Origin: Kribbella steppae | Lineage (GTDB): Bacteria > Actinomycetota > Actinomycetes > Propionibacteriales > Kribbellaceae | Length of the DNA stretch: 64,000 nucleotides | Direction: 5' to 3' | Assembly (NCBI RefSeq): GCF_004342025.1 | Contig: NZ_SLWN01000004.1 | Coordinates: forward strand, 248,001-312,000 | Part shown: positions 1 to 8,208 of the stretch, piece after piece | Position numbering within the stretch: the stretch's first letter is position 1 | How the letters are laid out: every line of letters starts with the position of its first letter | Program-made: the position numbers and the translations under genes | The notes under the pieces: model-generated | Told to the model about the DNA's origin: nothing | What the model saw: only the letters and a program-made list of their open reading frames with translations | Database searches by the model: none

Positions 1-905
1 GGGTTCATCTCGATCACGATCAGCCGGCCGTCGGCCGGGTCGACCGCGAACTGGATGTTGCAGCCGCCGGTATCGACCCCGACCTCGCGAATGATCCCGA
101 TGGCCAGGTCCCGCATGACCTGGTACTCGCGATCCGTCAGCGTCATCGCCGGGGCGACCGTGACCGAGTCGCCGGTGTGCACGCCCATCGGGTCGACGTT
201 CTCGATCGAGCAGATGATCACGACGTTGTCCGCCTTGTCGCGCATCACCTCCAGCTCGTACTCCTTCCAGCCGAGGATCGACTCCTCGATCAGCACCTCG
301 GTGGTCGGGCTGGCGTGCAGGCCGGCGCCGGCGATCCGGCTCAGGTCGGCCTCGTCGTACGCCATCCCGGAACCGACGCCGCCCATCGTGAACGACGGCC
401 GCACCACCAGCGGGTAGCCGAGCTCGTCGGCCGCGCCGAGGACGTCGTCGAGGGTGTGGCAGATCCGCGACCGGGCCACCTCCGCACCGAGCTTCTCGAC
501 GATCTGCTTGAACGACTCCCGGTTCTCACCGCGCTGGATCGCCTCGACGGACGCGCCGATCAGCTCAACGCCGTACTTCTCGAGGACGCCGTTGTCGTGC
601 AATGCGATCGCCGCATTCAGGGCGGTCTGGCCGCCGAGGGTGGCGAGCAGCGCGTTCGGGCGCTCCTTCTCGATCACCTTCTCGACGTACTCCGGGGTGA
701 TCGGCTCGACGTAGGTGGCGTCGGCGAACTCGGGGTCGGTCATGATCGTGGCCGGGTTGGAGTTCACCAGGATGACGCGGAAGCCCTCTTCGCGCAGCAC
801 CCGGCAGGCCTGAGTCCCCGAGTAGTCGAACTCACAGGCCTGGCCGATCACGATCGGACCGGAGCCGATGACCAGCACCGACTCGATGTCTGTACGACGT
901 GGCAT
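1..905 (-). CDS. carB: Carbamoyl-phosphate synthase large subunit (N-terminal part, runs off window)
   Basis: Translating the minus strand from the ATG at 905-903 gives a product starting [20 protein letters not shown], the typical CarB amino terminus. The first ATP-grasp half follows, with [32 protein letters not shown] and RPSFTMGG in the usual order. About 301 residues are visible; the remaining two thirds lie beyond position 1. CarB makes carbamoyl phosphate from bicarbonate, ATP and the ammonia delivered by CarA, feeding pyrimidine and arginine synthesis in the cytoplasm. The start shares one base with the carA stop (TGATG), so the two subunits are translationally coupled. It is the last visible gene of the pyr operon. 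The frame is open throughout, so the truncation is only the window edge. Confidence 0.95.
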   Translation of the reverse strand, partial: MPRRTDIESVLVIGSGPIVIGQACEFDYSGTQACRVLREEGFRVILVNSNPATIMTDPEFADATYVEPITPEYVEKVIEKERPNALLATLGGQTALNAAIALHDNGVLEKYGVELIGASVEAIQRGENRESFKQIVEKLGAEVARSRICHTLDDVLGAADELGYPLVVRPSFTMGGVGSGMAYDEADLSRIAGAGLHASPTTEVLIEESILGWKEYELEVMRDKADNVVIICSIENVDPMGVHTGDSVTVAPAMTLTDREYQVMRDLAIGIIREVGVDTGGCNIQFAVDPADGRLIVIEMN

Positions 906-2026
906 CAGCTACGACCTTCCATGAGTTCCACAAACCGGTCGAAGAGGTACGCCGAGTCGTGCGGACCGGCCGCCGCCTCCGGGTGGTACTGCACCGAGAA
1001 GGCGAGCACCCGACCGTCCTTGCCGGTCAGCTTCAGTCCTTCGACCACGTTGTCGTTCAGCGACACATGACTGACCTCCGCCGTCCCGTACGGCGTCTCG
1101 ACCGTCTCCTCGATCGGCGCGTCGACCGCGAACCCGTGGTTCTGCGCGGTGATCTCCACCTTCCCGGTGGCGCGATCGAGCACCGGCTGGTTGATCCCGC
1201 GGTGCCCGTACTTCAGCTTGAACGTGCCCAGTCCGAGCGCCCGCCCGAACACCTGGTTGCCGAAGCAGATCCCGAAGTACGGCTTGTTGCGCTCCAGCAG
1301 GGCCTTCAGCAGGTCCGTCGGGTGCTCGGTCGTCTCCGGGTCGCCCGGTCCGTTGCTCATGAAGATGCCGTCCGGGTTCACCGCCAGCACTGCCTCCAGC
1401 GAGGCGGTGGCAGGCAGCACGTGGACCTCGATGCCGCGCTCGGCCATCCGCTTCGGCGTCATCGATTTGATCCCCAGGTCGAGCGCGACGACAGTGAACC
1501 GCTTCTCGCCCTCTGCGGGTACGACGTACGGCTCGAACGTGGTGACCTCGGAGGCGAGGTCCGCGCCGACCATCTGCGGCTGCTGCAGCACCTTCTCCAG
1601 CAGCGCGGCTGGGTCGAGGACCTCCGTGGAGATCCCCGCTCGCATCGCACCGCGCTCACGCAGGTGCCGGGTCAGCGCCCGGGTGTCGATCCCGGAGATC
1701 CCGACGATGCCCTGCCCCTGCAACTGGTCGTCGAGCGAGCGCGTGGCCCGCCAGTTCGACGGCACCCGGGCCGGGTCGCGGACGACGTACCCGGCGACCC
1801 AGATCTTCTGCGACTCGTCGTCCTCGTCGTTGATCCCGGTGTTGCCGATGTGCGGTGCGGTCTGGGTGACGATCTGCCGGTGGTACGACGGGTCGGTCAG
1901 CGTCTCCTGGTAGCCGGTCATCCCGGTGGTGAACACCGCCTCGCCGAACGTCTCGCCGGTCGCCCCGTACGACGTACCGGTGAAGGCCCGGCCGTCCTCC
2001 AGGACCAGCAGTGCTGGCTGGCTCAT
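905..2026 (-). CDS. carA: Carbamoyl-phosphate synthase small (glutaminase) subunit
   Basis: A 373-residue CarA of normal length. The N-terminal domain starts [17 protein letters not shown] and contains [17 protein letters not shown]. The C-terminal class I glutamine amidotransferase carries the nucleophile Cys in GICFGNQ near residue 253 and the His-Glu pair in YHPEAAAGP near residue 350. It hydrolyses glutamine and passes ammonia to CarB. The ATG at 2026 overlaps the stop of the preceding PH-like gene by four bases (ATGA), and its own stop overlaps the carB start. It therefore belongs to the polycistronic pyr operon and is probably controlled by PyrR at the operon leader. Confidence 0.97.
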   Translation of the reverse strand: MSQPALLVLEDGRAFTGTSYGATGETFGEAVFTTGMTGYQETLTDPSYHRQIVTQTAPHIGNTGINDEDDESQKIWVAGYVVRDPARVPSNWRATRSLDDQLQGQGIVGISGIDTRALTRHLRERGAMRAGISTEVLDPAALLEKVLQQPQMVGADLASEVTTFEPYVVPAEGEKRFTVVALDLGIKSMTPKRMAERGIEVHVLPATASLEAVLAVNPDGIFMSNGPGDPETTEHPTDLLKALLERNKPYFGICFGNQVFGRALGLGTFKLKYGHRGINQPVLDRATGKVEITAQNHGFAVDAPIEETVETPYGTAEVSHVSLNDNVVEGLKLTGKDGRVLAFSVQYHPEAAAGPHDSAYLFDRFVELMEGRS

Positions 2027-2517
2027 CTTTGCTCGGCTCCGATCAGGATCGAGATGGATTCGGTCAGAGGGGCGGTGTCTGCCTTCCGGCGGGGCCGGAA
2101 CCCGGTGTCGAGCGCGCGGCCGTCGTGGTTCCAGGTGACCACCACCAGGCCGGACTTCTCCGCGGTCACCTTGCCGGCGATCCCGCGGTCGGTCCGGACG
2201 CCGGTCAGGTGGTCCACGGGGATGAACACATCCGCCGCCCCTTGCCGGTGGAAGATCAGGCCGGCCTCGCTGACGGCCAGGTCCGCGGTACTGCGGACGC
2301 CCAGTTCGTGCACGGCGATCCGGTCCATCCAGTCGCCTGCCGCCGTGGTCGCGACGTACACACCCTCCACGCCTCGCGTCTTGTCCTCGGCCGGTGCGAC
2401 CGGCAGTGGCGCGAGGTCGGCCTGCCGGGACTGACGGTTCCGCCAGCCCCGGAACATGCCGTAGTAGCCCGCCGCGATCACCAGCAGCGTGCCGAGAATG
2501 CCCAGGAAAGCTTTCAC
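2023..2517 (-). CDS. Small membrane-anchored PH-like protein inside the pyr operon
   Basis: A 164-residue protein. The GTG start at 2517 overlaps the pyrC stop (GTGA), and its stop overlaps the carA start. Residues 1-22 form one hydrophobic segment ([20 protein letters not shown]), followed by a basic stretch RGWRNRQSR. The rest is a soluble beta-rich domain of the bacterial PH-like type, with alternating hydrophobic strands such as [22 protein letters not shown]. No catalytic motif is visible. A similar small protein is commonly found between pyrC and carA in actinobacteria and is often labelled a transporter, for which there is no support in this sequence. Because it sits translationally coupled between two pyrimidine enzymes, a role near the membrane in organising or sensing pyrimidine synthesis is possible, but that is inference. 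Confidence 0.8.
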   Translation of the reverse strand: MKAFLGILGTLLVIAAGYYGMFRGWRNRQSRQADLAPLPVAPAEDKTRGVEGVYVATTAAGDWMDRIAVHELGVRSTADLAVSEAGLIFHRQGAADVFIPVDHLTGVRTDRGIAGKVTAEKSGLVVVTWNHDGRALDTGFRPRRKADTAPLTESISILIGAEQR

Positions 2518-3824
2518 CGAGCCACCCGTTCTTCCAAATGACACAGCCCGTCCAGGACGGTCGGCGTACCCCTCAGGAACGTCGCCACCACCTTGCCCGG
2601 CAGCGTCATCCCGTCGAACGGGGTGTTCCGCGACAGCGACGCCGACTCCCCCGGTACGACGGTCCGCTCGGCAGCGGGATCGATCAGTACGACGTTCGCC
2701 GGCGCACCCACCTCGAGCGGCCGGCCGTGGTCGCCGGCCTGACCGATCGCCGCCGGCCGGTAGCTCATCCGGTCGGCCACGTCCGCCCACGTCATCAGCT
2801 TGGTGTCGATCATCGCGTGCTGGACCACACTCAGCGCCGTCTCCAGGCCGAGCATGCCGAACGCCGCCGCGCTCCACTCGCAGTCCTTGTCCTCGACCGG
2901 GTGCGGCGCGTGGTCGGTGGCGACGATGTCGATGGTGCCGTCGGCCAGGCCCTCGCGGACCGCCTCGACGTCCTCTTTGGTGCGCAGCGGCGGGTTCACC
3001 TTGAAGACCGGGTTGTAGGAGGCGGCCAGGTCCTCGGTCAGCAGCAGGTGGTGCGGGGTCACCTCGGCGGTCACCGCGAGCCCGCGGTTCTTCGCCGCCC
3101 GGACGATCTCCACCGAGCCCTTGGTGGACAGGTGGCAGATGTGCAGCTTCGAACCGACGTGCGCGTTCAGCAGGATGTCGCGGGCGATGATCGCCTCCTC
3201 CGCGACACTCGGCCAGCCGGTCAGGCCGAGGACGCCGGACAGCGCGCCCTCGTTCATCTGCGCGCCTTGGGTGAGTCGCGGCTCCTGCGCGTGCTGGGCG
3301 ATCGTGCCGCCGAAGGCCTTCACGTACTCGAGTGCGCGACGCATCAGGGCGGCGTCCCAGACGCAGTCGCCGTCGTCGGAGAACACCCGCACCCGGGCCG
3401 CGGAGTCGGCCATCGCGCCCAGCTCCGCGAGCTGCGTCCCCAGCCGGCCCACCGTGACGGCGCCGATCGGGTAGACATCGGCGTACCCGCCCTCGCGGCC
3501 GAGCCGCCAGACCTGCTCGACGACTCCGGCAGTGTCGGCCACCGGGTCGGTGTTGGCCATCGCGAACACCGCGGTGAACCCTCCGAGCGCGGCGGCGCGG
3601 GTGCCGGTGAGGACGGTCTCCGCGTCCTCCCGGCCGGGCTCACGCAGGTGGGTGTGCAGGTCGACCAGCCCCGGCAGCGCGATCAGGCCCTTGGCATCGA
3701 CCGTCTCGACATCCTGAGGCGTGTCAAGGTTGGTGCCGACGGCAACGATCTCTCCGTTGTCGATGAGCAGGTCCGCGACCTCACCACCAACGATCTTCGC
3801 TCCGGTGATCAGGTATGCGGTCAT
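2514..3824 (-). CDS. pyrC: Dihydroorotase
   Basis: A 436-residue class I dihydroorotase of the amidohydrolase superfamily. The metal-binding HxH appears in [10 protein letters not shown] near residue 60; further zinc-site histidines lie in the HICHLST and TPHHLLLTE segments, and the catalytic Asp in VATDHAPH. It cyclises carbamoyl aspartate to dihydroorotate, the third pyrimidine step. The ATG overlaps the pyrB stop by four bases (ATGA), and the stop overlaps the GTG of the downstream membrane protein. Length and motif order are normal. Confidence 0.96.
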   Translation of the reverse strand: MTAYLITGAKIVGGEVADLLIDNGEIVAVGTNLDTPQDVETVDAKGLIALPGLVDLHTHLREPGREDAETVLTGTRAAALGGFTAVFAMANTDPVADTAGVVEQVWRLGREGGYADVYPIGAVTVGRLGTQLAELGAMADSAARVRVFSDDGDCVWDAALMRRALEYVKAFGGTIAQHAQEPRLTQGAQMNEGALSGVLGLTGWPSVAEEAIIARDILLNAHVGSKLHICHLSTKGSVEIVRAAKNRGLAVTAEVTPHHLLLTEDLAASYNPVFKVNPPLRTKEDVEAVREGLADGTIDIVATDHAPHPVEDKDCEWSAAAFGMLGLETALSVVQHAMIDTKLMTWADVADRMSYRPAAIGQAGDHGRPLEVGAPANVVLIDPAAERTVVPGESASLSRNTPFDGMTLPGKVVATFLRGTPTVLDGLCHLEERVAR

Positions 3825-4765
3825 GCGGTCTGCTCCTCAGGGGTTGTGTCGTTGCTGCCGGAGAGCAGCAGGTAGAGAACGGCCATCCGGATGGCGACGC
3901 CGTTGGTGACCTGTTCGACGATCACCGAGCGGGTGGAGTCGGCGACCTCGGCGCTGATCTCCATCCCGCGGTTCATCGGGCCGGGGTGCAGCACGAGCGC
4001 CTCGTCCGGCAGCTGTGCCATCCGATGCACGTCGAGCCCGTAGCGGCGGCTGTACTCGCGGGCGCTCGGGAAGAACGCGTCGTTCATCCGCTCCCGCTGG
4101 ACTCGCAGCATCATCACCGCGTCGCTCTTGGCCAGCACCGAGTCGAAGTCGTACGACGTGGCACACGGCCAGTTGCGCATGTCGACCGGCAGCAGCGTCG
4201 GCGGCGCCACCACGGTCACCTCGGCGCCGAGCGTCGACAGCAGCAGCACGTTCGACCGGGCGACGCGCGAGTGCAGGACGTCGCCGACGATCGTGATCCG
4301 GCGGCCCTCCAGCGAGCCGAGGTGGCGGCGCATCGTGAACGCGTCGAGCAGTGCCTGGGTCGGGTGCTCGTGCGTCCCGTCACCGGCGTTGACCACCGAG
4401 CCGGTCATCCAGCCCGAGGTGGCGAGCAGGTGCGGCGCGCCGGACGAGCCGTGCCGGCAGACGACACCGTCGGCACCCATCGCCTGCAGCGTGAGCGCGG
4501 TGTCCTTCAGACTCTCGCCCTTGCTGACGCTGGAGCCCTTGGCGGAGAAGTTGATCACGTCGGCGGACAGCCGCTTGGCGGCCGCCTCGAAGGAGATCCG
4601 GGTCCGGGTGGAGTCCTCGAAGAAGAGGTTCACCACGGTCCGGCCGCGCAGCGCCGGCAACTTCTTGATCGGCCGGTCGGCCAGCGACCGCATCTCCTCG
4701 GCCGTGTCGAGGATCAGATTCGCCTCGTCGCGGGACAGATCCCCCGCACTCAACAGATGCCTCAT
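3821..4765 (-). CDS. pyrB: Aspartate carbamoyltransferase catalytic subunit
   Basis: A 314-residue ATCase catalytic chain beginning [20 protein letters not shown]. The carbamoyl-phosphate loop is [13 protein letters not shown] near residue 50. A second binding segment, [17 protein letters not shown], follows in the expected place, and LHPGPMNRG occurs near the C terminus. It condenses carbamoyl phosphate with aspartate, the committed pyrimidine step. No regulatory-chain gene pyrI is next to it, as expected in actinobacteria. It overlaps pyrR upstream and pyrC downstream by four bases each, so expression should follow PyrR control of the leader. Confidence 0.97.
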   Translation of the reverse strand: MRHLLSAGDLSRDEANLILDTAEEMRSLADRPIKKLPALRGRTVVNLFFEDSTRTRISFEAAAKRLSADVINFSAKGSSVSKGESLKDTALTLQAMGADGVVCRHGSSGAPHLLATSGWMTGSVVNAGDGTHEHPTQALLDAFTMRRHLGSLEGRRITIVGDVLHSRVARSNVLLLSTLGAEVTVVAPPTLLPVDMRNWPCATSYDFDSVLAKSDAVMMLRVQRERMNDAFFPSAREYSRRYGLDVHRMAQLPDEALVLHPGPMNRGMEISAEVADSTRSVIVEQVTNGVAIRMAVLYLLLSGSNDTTPEEQTA

Positions 4766-5376
4766 GCCTTCGCCCCCGCCCCTGTCTTGTCAGTGCCCTT
4801 TTTGTCGGTGTCTGTCCGGTCGGCGATCAGTACGGCGTCGGCGCCGTCGTACTCGGTCAGGTGGACGGTGACGCGCTCGACCAGGGAGGTCGGCAGGTTC
4901 TTGCCCACGTAGTCGGCGCGGATCGGCAGTTCGCGGTGGCCCCGGTCGACCAGGACGGCGAGCTGGACCGCGCGCGGCCGGCCGATGTCGCCGATCGCGT
5001 CCAGCGCGGCCCGGATGGTGCGGCCGGAGAACAGCACGTCGTCGACCAGGACGACGACCTTGTCGTCGATCCCGTCGGCCGGGATGTCGGTGTGTTCGAG
5101 TCCGCGGGGTGGTTTGAGACCGATGTCGTCGCGGTACATCGTCACATCGAGTGACCCTGTCGGCACACTCTGCCCCTCAACGGCCGCGATCCGGGCCGAG
5201 ATGCGGGCGGCCAGGCCGACGCCGCGCGTGGGGATGCCGAGTAGGACAACGGGGTCGGCACCGCGGTTGCGCTCGAGGATCTCGTGCGCGATCCGGGTCA
5301 GTGCCCGGGATATGTCGGAAGCGTCCAGGACCGTGCGCGGCGCCGGTGTGTGGGCGTCGCTCTGGGCATGGTTCAT
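4762..5376 (-). CDS. pyrR: PyrR bifunctional pyrimidine-operon regulator / uracil phosphoribosyltransferase
   Basis: A 204-residue protein with the type I phosphoribosyltransferase fold. The PRPP loop is [20 protein letters not shown], preceded by the MYRDDIG and RGLEHTDIP segments typical of PyrR. PyrR binds a conserved hairpin in the mRNA leader when UMP is abundant and represses the operon; many members also have uracil phosphoribosyltransferase activity. It is the first gene of the operon. The ATG at 5376 is chosen because an excellent ribosome binding site, AAAGGAGG (5387-5394), sits about ten bases upstream. The C-terminal tail is Lys/Thr/Gly-rich and appears disordered. Confidence 0.96.
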   Translation of the reverse strand: MNHAQSDAHTPAPRTVLDASDISRALTRIAHEILERNRGADPVVLLGIPTRGVGLAARISARIAAVEGQSVPTGSLDVTMYRDDIGLKPPRGLEHTDIPADGIDDKVVVLVDDVLFSGRTIRAALDAIGDIGRPRAVQLAVLVDRGHRELPIRADYVGKNLPTSLVERVTVHLTEYDGADAVLIADRTDTDKKGTDKTGAGAKA

Positions 5377-5386
5377 CGCTACCGTT

Positions 5387-5412
5387 CCTCCTTTCCCGCC
5401 TCTCTGGACGGG
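5387..5412 (-). promoter_or_regulatory. PyrR-binding RNA hairpin abutting the pyrR ribosome binding site
   Basis: On the minus strand, CCCG-TCCAGAGAGG-CGGG (5412 to 5395) forms a short hairpin whose loop carries the UCCAGAGAGG signature of PyrR target RNAs. The Shine-Dalgarno AAAGGAGG (5394 to 5387) starts directly after the stem. No terminator is visible between hairpin and start codon. Translational repression by PyrR-UMP covering the ribosome site is therefore the likely mechanism, rather than the antiterminator switch used in Bacillus. Confidence 0.85.
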
Positions 5413-5465
5413 TCTTTAAAGGACGTTCGGACCGCTTGACATGGTATCGGATGTGACACGCCGTC

Positions 5466-5507
5466 TTGACGCTGGCCTCTGGCCCGGAATATTGTTACTC
5501 TGTGTAA
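5466..5507 (+). promoter_or_regulatory. bldD promoter with BldD autoregulatory box
   Basis: TTGACG (5466-5471) is followed after 17-18 bases by an A/T-rich -10 region (ATATTG / TATTGT, 5489-5495). Overlapping its downstream edge is TTACTCTGTGTAA (5495-5507), a perfect match to the Streptomyces BldD consensus TNACNCNGNGTNA. The site lies 75 bases ahead of the bldD start, so negative autoregulation at the promoter is expected. Confidence 0.85.
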
Positions 5508-5581
5508 CCGAGGGGGGTTTCACCGACCGGGCCGTTCCGGCGGCCCGGACATGACGAAACTAGTCGGAGGGAAGAACCAGC

Positions 5582-6094
5582 GTGCCTAGCGAATACGCGA
5601 AGACACTGGGTGGCAAGTTGCGTGCCATCCGCCAGCAGCAAGGGCTGTCGCTGCATGGCGTGGAAGAGAAGTCCAAGGGTCGCTGGAAGGCGGTCGTCGT
5701 CGGCTCGTACGAGCGCGGCGATCGAGCCGTCACGGTCCAGAAGCTCGCGGAGCTCGCCGATTTCTACGGCGTGCCCATCCGTGAACTGCTGCCCGGTTCG
5801 GCCAGCGCGGCTGCTGCGGCTGCCGCTCCGCCCCGGTTGATCCTCGACCTGGAGGCCCTACAACACCTCGACGCGAGCGAGGCCGGTCCGCTGACGCGGT
5901 ACGCGGCCACGATCCAGGCTCAGCGCGGGGACTACAACGGCAAGGTGTTGTCGATCCGTCAGGACGACATGCGGACCCTCGCCGTGATCTACGACGAGTC
6001 GCCCACGACTCTGACCGAGCGCTTCATCTCCTGGGGAGTACTGAACTCGGAGGCCAAGGGCGACGTCGAAGAGTCCGAAGTGGCCGGCGCCTGA
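5582..6094 (+). CDS. bldD: BldD-family developmental transcriptional regulator
   Basis: A 170-residue protein with an N-terminal XRE/Cro-type helix-turn-helix (residues about 10-65, including SLHGVEEKSKGRWKAVVVGSY and RAVTVQKLAELADFYGVP). This segment is characteristic of BldD. An Ala/Pro-rich linker (near residues 78-88) leads to a C-terminal domain which in Streptomyces binds cyclic di-GMP as a tetramer-bridging dimer. The RxD-x8-RxxD signature was not resolved with certainty, but RQDDMR is present near residue 125. The GTG start at 5582 follows GGAGGGAAG. In relatives BldD represses development genes while c-di-GMP is high. It is transcribed divergently from the pyr operon and has its own BldD box upstream. 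Confidence 0.93.
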   Translation: MPSEYAKTLGGKLRAIRQQQGLSLHGVEEKSKGRWKAVVVGSYERGDRAVTVQKLAELADFYGVPIRELLPGSASAAAAAAAPPRLILDLEALQHLDASEAGPLTRYAATIQAQRGDYNGKVLSIRQDDMRTLAVIYDESPTTLTERFISWGVLNSEAKGDVEESEVAGA

Positions 6095-6356
6095 TCCAGT
6101 TGGCGTGAGAGACGGTCGGGGCTCGTAGCAGCTGGCCCACGGCCGCCTGCCTTCTCACTCCGAAAGACAGGTTCGATCCGACCAGACAGGTTATTTCCGA
6201 CCAGGCGGGTACCACCTCATCCGCCGCACAATGGCTGGGGGCCGTTCGCCCCGAGCCGCCAACCACGGGGACGCCGAGTTGGCCCGGGACCGTACCGAGA
6301 CGGTCACCGGGCTTGATCCCCGAGGAACTCCGAGAGGGCTCGCCCCCCTCGCCCCC

Positions 6357-6767
6357 TCAGACGCCGAGGGTGGGCTTGAGCTGCAACAGCCGGGCCAGCA
6401 GCCCGTTCACGAACGCCGGTGACTCGTCGGTGGACAGATCCCGCGCCAGCGCGACCGCCTCGCTCACCGCGACCACGTCCGGCACCTGGTCGTCGAACAA
6501 CAGCTCGTAGCTTCCGATCCGCAGGATGTTGCGGTCCACGGCCGGCATCCGGTCCAGCGACCAGCCGACCGAGTGCGTGTCCAGCAAGTCGTCGATCACG
6601 TCGATGTGCTTCGCCACACCCTCGACCAACGCCACGGTGAACTCGTTCACCGGCGGATCGTTGTCGGCCACCCGGTCGGCCAGGGTGCCGCCGACCGGCA
6701 GGCCTCTGACCTCCGACTCGTACAGCACGTCCAACGCGCGCTTGCGGGCCTTGCTACGGGCAGACAT
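6357..6767 (-). CDS. nusB: Transcription antitermination factor NusB
   Basis: A 136-residue all-helical protein starting MSARSKARKRALDVLYESEV, the conserved NusB amino terminus. The conserved C-terminal signature INEAVALA appears here as VSEAVALARDLSTDESPAFVN. NusB pairs with NusE (S10) at boxA RNA to promote processive rRNA transcription. It lies 34 bases downstream of efp, the standard actinobacterial order, and is probably co-transcribed. Size and motifs are normal. Confidence 0.95.
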   Translation of the reverse strand: MSARSKARKRALDVLYESEVRGLPVGGTLADRVADNDPPVNEFTVALVEGVAKHIDVIDDLLDTHSVGWSLDRMPAVDRNILRIGSYELLFDDQVPDVVAVSEAVALARDLSTDESPAFVNGLLARLLQLKPTLGV

Positions 6768-6801
6768 GTTCTGTTGTCAGCTCTCTTGTCGAACCTGGGC
6801 G

Positions 6802-7365
6802 TCAGGAGGTGACGCGACCGAGGTAGTCCCCGGTGCGGGTGTCGACCTTGACCTTCTCGCCCGTGGTCAGGAACAGCGGGACCTGGATGTCGTAGCCGGT
6901 CTCCAGCTTGGCCGGCTTGGTGCCGCCGCTGGAGCGGTCGCCCTGCAGACCCGGCTCGGTGTACTCGACCGTGAGCTCGACCGAGGCCGGGAGCTCGACG
7001 TACAGCGGGAGGTCGTCGTGCACCGCGACGATGGCGTCCTGGTTCTCCAGCAGGAAGTGGGAGGCGTCGCCGACCACCTCGGGCTGGATCTGCAGTTGGT
7101 CGTAGGTGGACTTGTCCATGAACACGTACGCCGAGCCGTCGTTGTACAGGTACGTCATGTCGCGCTTGTCGACGGTCGCGACCTCGACCTTGACGTCCGC
7201 GTTGAAGGTCTTGTCGACCACTTTGCCGGACAGCACGTTCTTCAGCTTCGTCCGGACGACGGCGCCGCCCTTACCGGGCTTGTGGTGCTGGAACCAGACG
7301 ACGGACCACAGCTGCCCGTCCAGGTCGAGCACCATGCCGTTCTTGAGGTCGTTCGTCGTTGCCAC
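6802..7365 (-). CDS. efp: Translation elongation factor P
   Basis: A 187-residue EF-P. The GTG at 7365 is chosen because it gives the canonical beginning [20 protein letters not shown]; an in-frame extension to 7401 has no family support. The loop that reaches the peptidyl-transferase centre is HKPGKGGA near residue 32, with the tip lysine present. The three beta-barrel domains follow, ending [12 protein letters not shown] relieves ribosome stalling at polyproline. Pro-rich proteins are common in this window (SecD insert, excalibur protein). No dedicated lysine-modification gene is adjacent. Confidence 0.95.
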   Translation of the reverse strand: MATTNDLKNGMVLDLDGQLWSVVWFQHHKPGKGGAVVRTKLKNVLSGKVVDKTFNADVKVEVATVDKRDMTYLYNDGSAYVFMDKSTYDQLQIQPEVVGDASHFLLENQDAIVAVHDDLPLYVELPASVELTVEYTEPGLQGDRSSGGTKPAKLETGYDIQVPLFLTTGEKVKVDTRTGDYLGRVTS

Positions 7366-7404
7366 GCGGGTGAGCCCTTCGAGATCGATCAGCGGTAACA
7401 CCGG

Positions 7405-7410
7405 ATTGTA
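7405..7410 (-). promoter_or_regulatory. Probable -10 element of the efp-nusB operon
   Basis: TACAAT on the minus strand (7410 to 7405) is a near-perfect -10 hexamer lying 40 bases ahead of the efp start. The matching -35 is weak (TCGAAG with an 18-base spacer), so the promoter call rests mainly on the -10 and its position. Confidence 0.5.
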
Positions 7411-7521
7411 GCGGTCACCTGCCCGATCCTTCGATTCCGCGACTCCGGCCCAACGGCGCGCGGCCCCCGGCGGGCCTTACGCTGGCAGTCCGGAGTGACA
7501 GCCAGGATGCCGGGAGGCACC

Positions 7522-8208
7522 GTGGAGTTCGCGATCTTCATCGTGATCATGATCGTCGTCAGCCTGGTCGCCAAGGCCAAGCAGCGGTCGGCGAAGCCCG
7601 GCGAGCCCAATGCCCGCGTACAGAAGCTGATCGAGCGGCTCCAGGCCCAGCAGGGCTTCAACCAGCCGACCCAACTCCAGCATTCGGTCCAGTTCCAACC
7701 GCCGGCGCCGTACCAACCGGCGGCACAGGTCCAGCCCCCGGCGCAGTGGCTGCCGTCGTACGGACCGCCGCAGGGTCACCGCCCGCCGCAGAACAACCTG
7801 CCGACGCCCAGGCGCGACACCGACACCCGGGTGATTGAGTTGATGAACGCCCGCAACGAGGTGGCGGCCATCCGGCTGCTGTGCGACGAACAGGACATGG
7901 GCATCCTCGAGGCGCAGGAGTACGCCCGCGCCCTGGTCGCGCCGGCGGACCAGAAACCCCCCTCACCCCAGACCTCGCAGTCGGACCTGGAGTCGGAGCC
8001 GAAGTCGGATCCGGATCCGGAGGGATCCGAGACCCGCTACGTCGGTTCGGCCGCGTTCGCCGAGTCGATCTTCGATCTCGACCGCGAGGAGGACACCTGG
8101 GCCAGCGGCTGGGTCGACACCCCCGAGCCCGACGATCGCTCCGACATCGACGAGCTCTGGCAGACGGTCCGGAACCCGCCGCGCCCCGGGACTACCCAGC
8201 CCAGTTGA
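7522..8208 (+). CDS. Membrane-anchored protein with an L7/L12 C-terminal-like domain
   Basis: A 228-residue protein from the GTG at 7522 (RBS GGGAGG at 7512-7517). Residues 1-16 are a strongly hydrophobic helix (VEFAIFIVIMIVVSLVAK), followed by a basic stretch. Residues about 45-95 form a Gln/Pro-rich linker. Residues about 103-137 (VIELMNARNEVAAIRLLCDE and GILEAQEYARAL) resemble the C-terminal domain of ribosomal protein L7/L12, where the pattern is K-x-x-A-I-K-hydrophobic ... glycine-L-x-E-A-K. An acidic, low-complexity tail rich in D, E, S and P completes the protein. Function is unknown. L7/L12-like domains are found in several small actinobacterial proteins, but this membrane-tethered arrangement is not one I can name. 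Its 3' end overlaps the convergent methyltransferase gene by 17 bases. Confidence 0.7.
   Translation: MEFAIFIVIMIVVSLVAKAKQRSAKPGEPNARVQKLIERLQAQQGFNQPTQLQHSVQFQPPAPYQPAAQVQPPAQWLPSYGPPQGHRPPQNNLPTPRRDTDTRVIELMNARNEVAAIRLLCDEQDMGILEAQEYARALVAPADQKPPSPQTSQSDLESEPKSDPDPEGSETRYVGSAAFAESIFDLDREEDTWASGWVDTPEPDDRSDIDELWQTVRNPPRPGTTQPS

Noticed and set aside
6095..6356. Small RNA or extra gene between bldD and nusB
   Set aside because: No clear promoter, terminator or coding bias; only repeated GACAGGTT-like words are seen.
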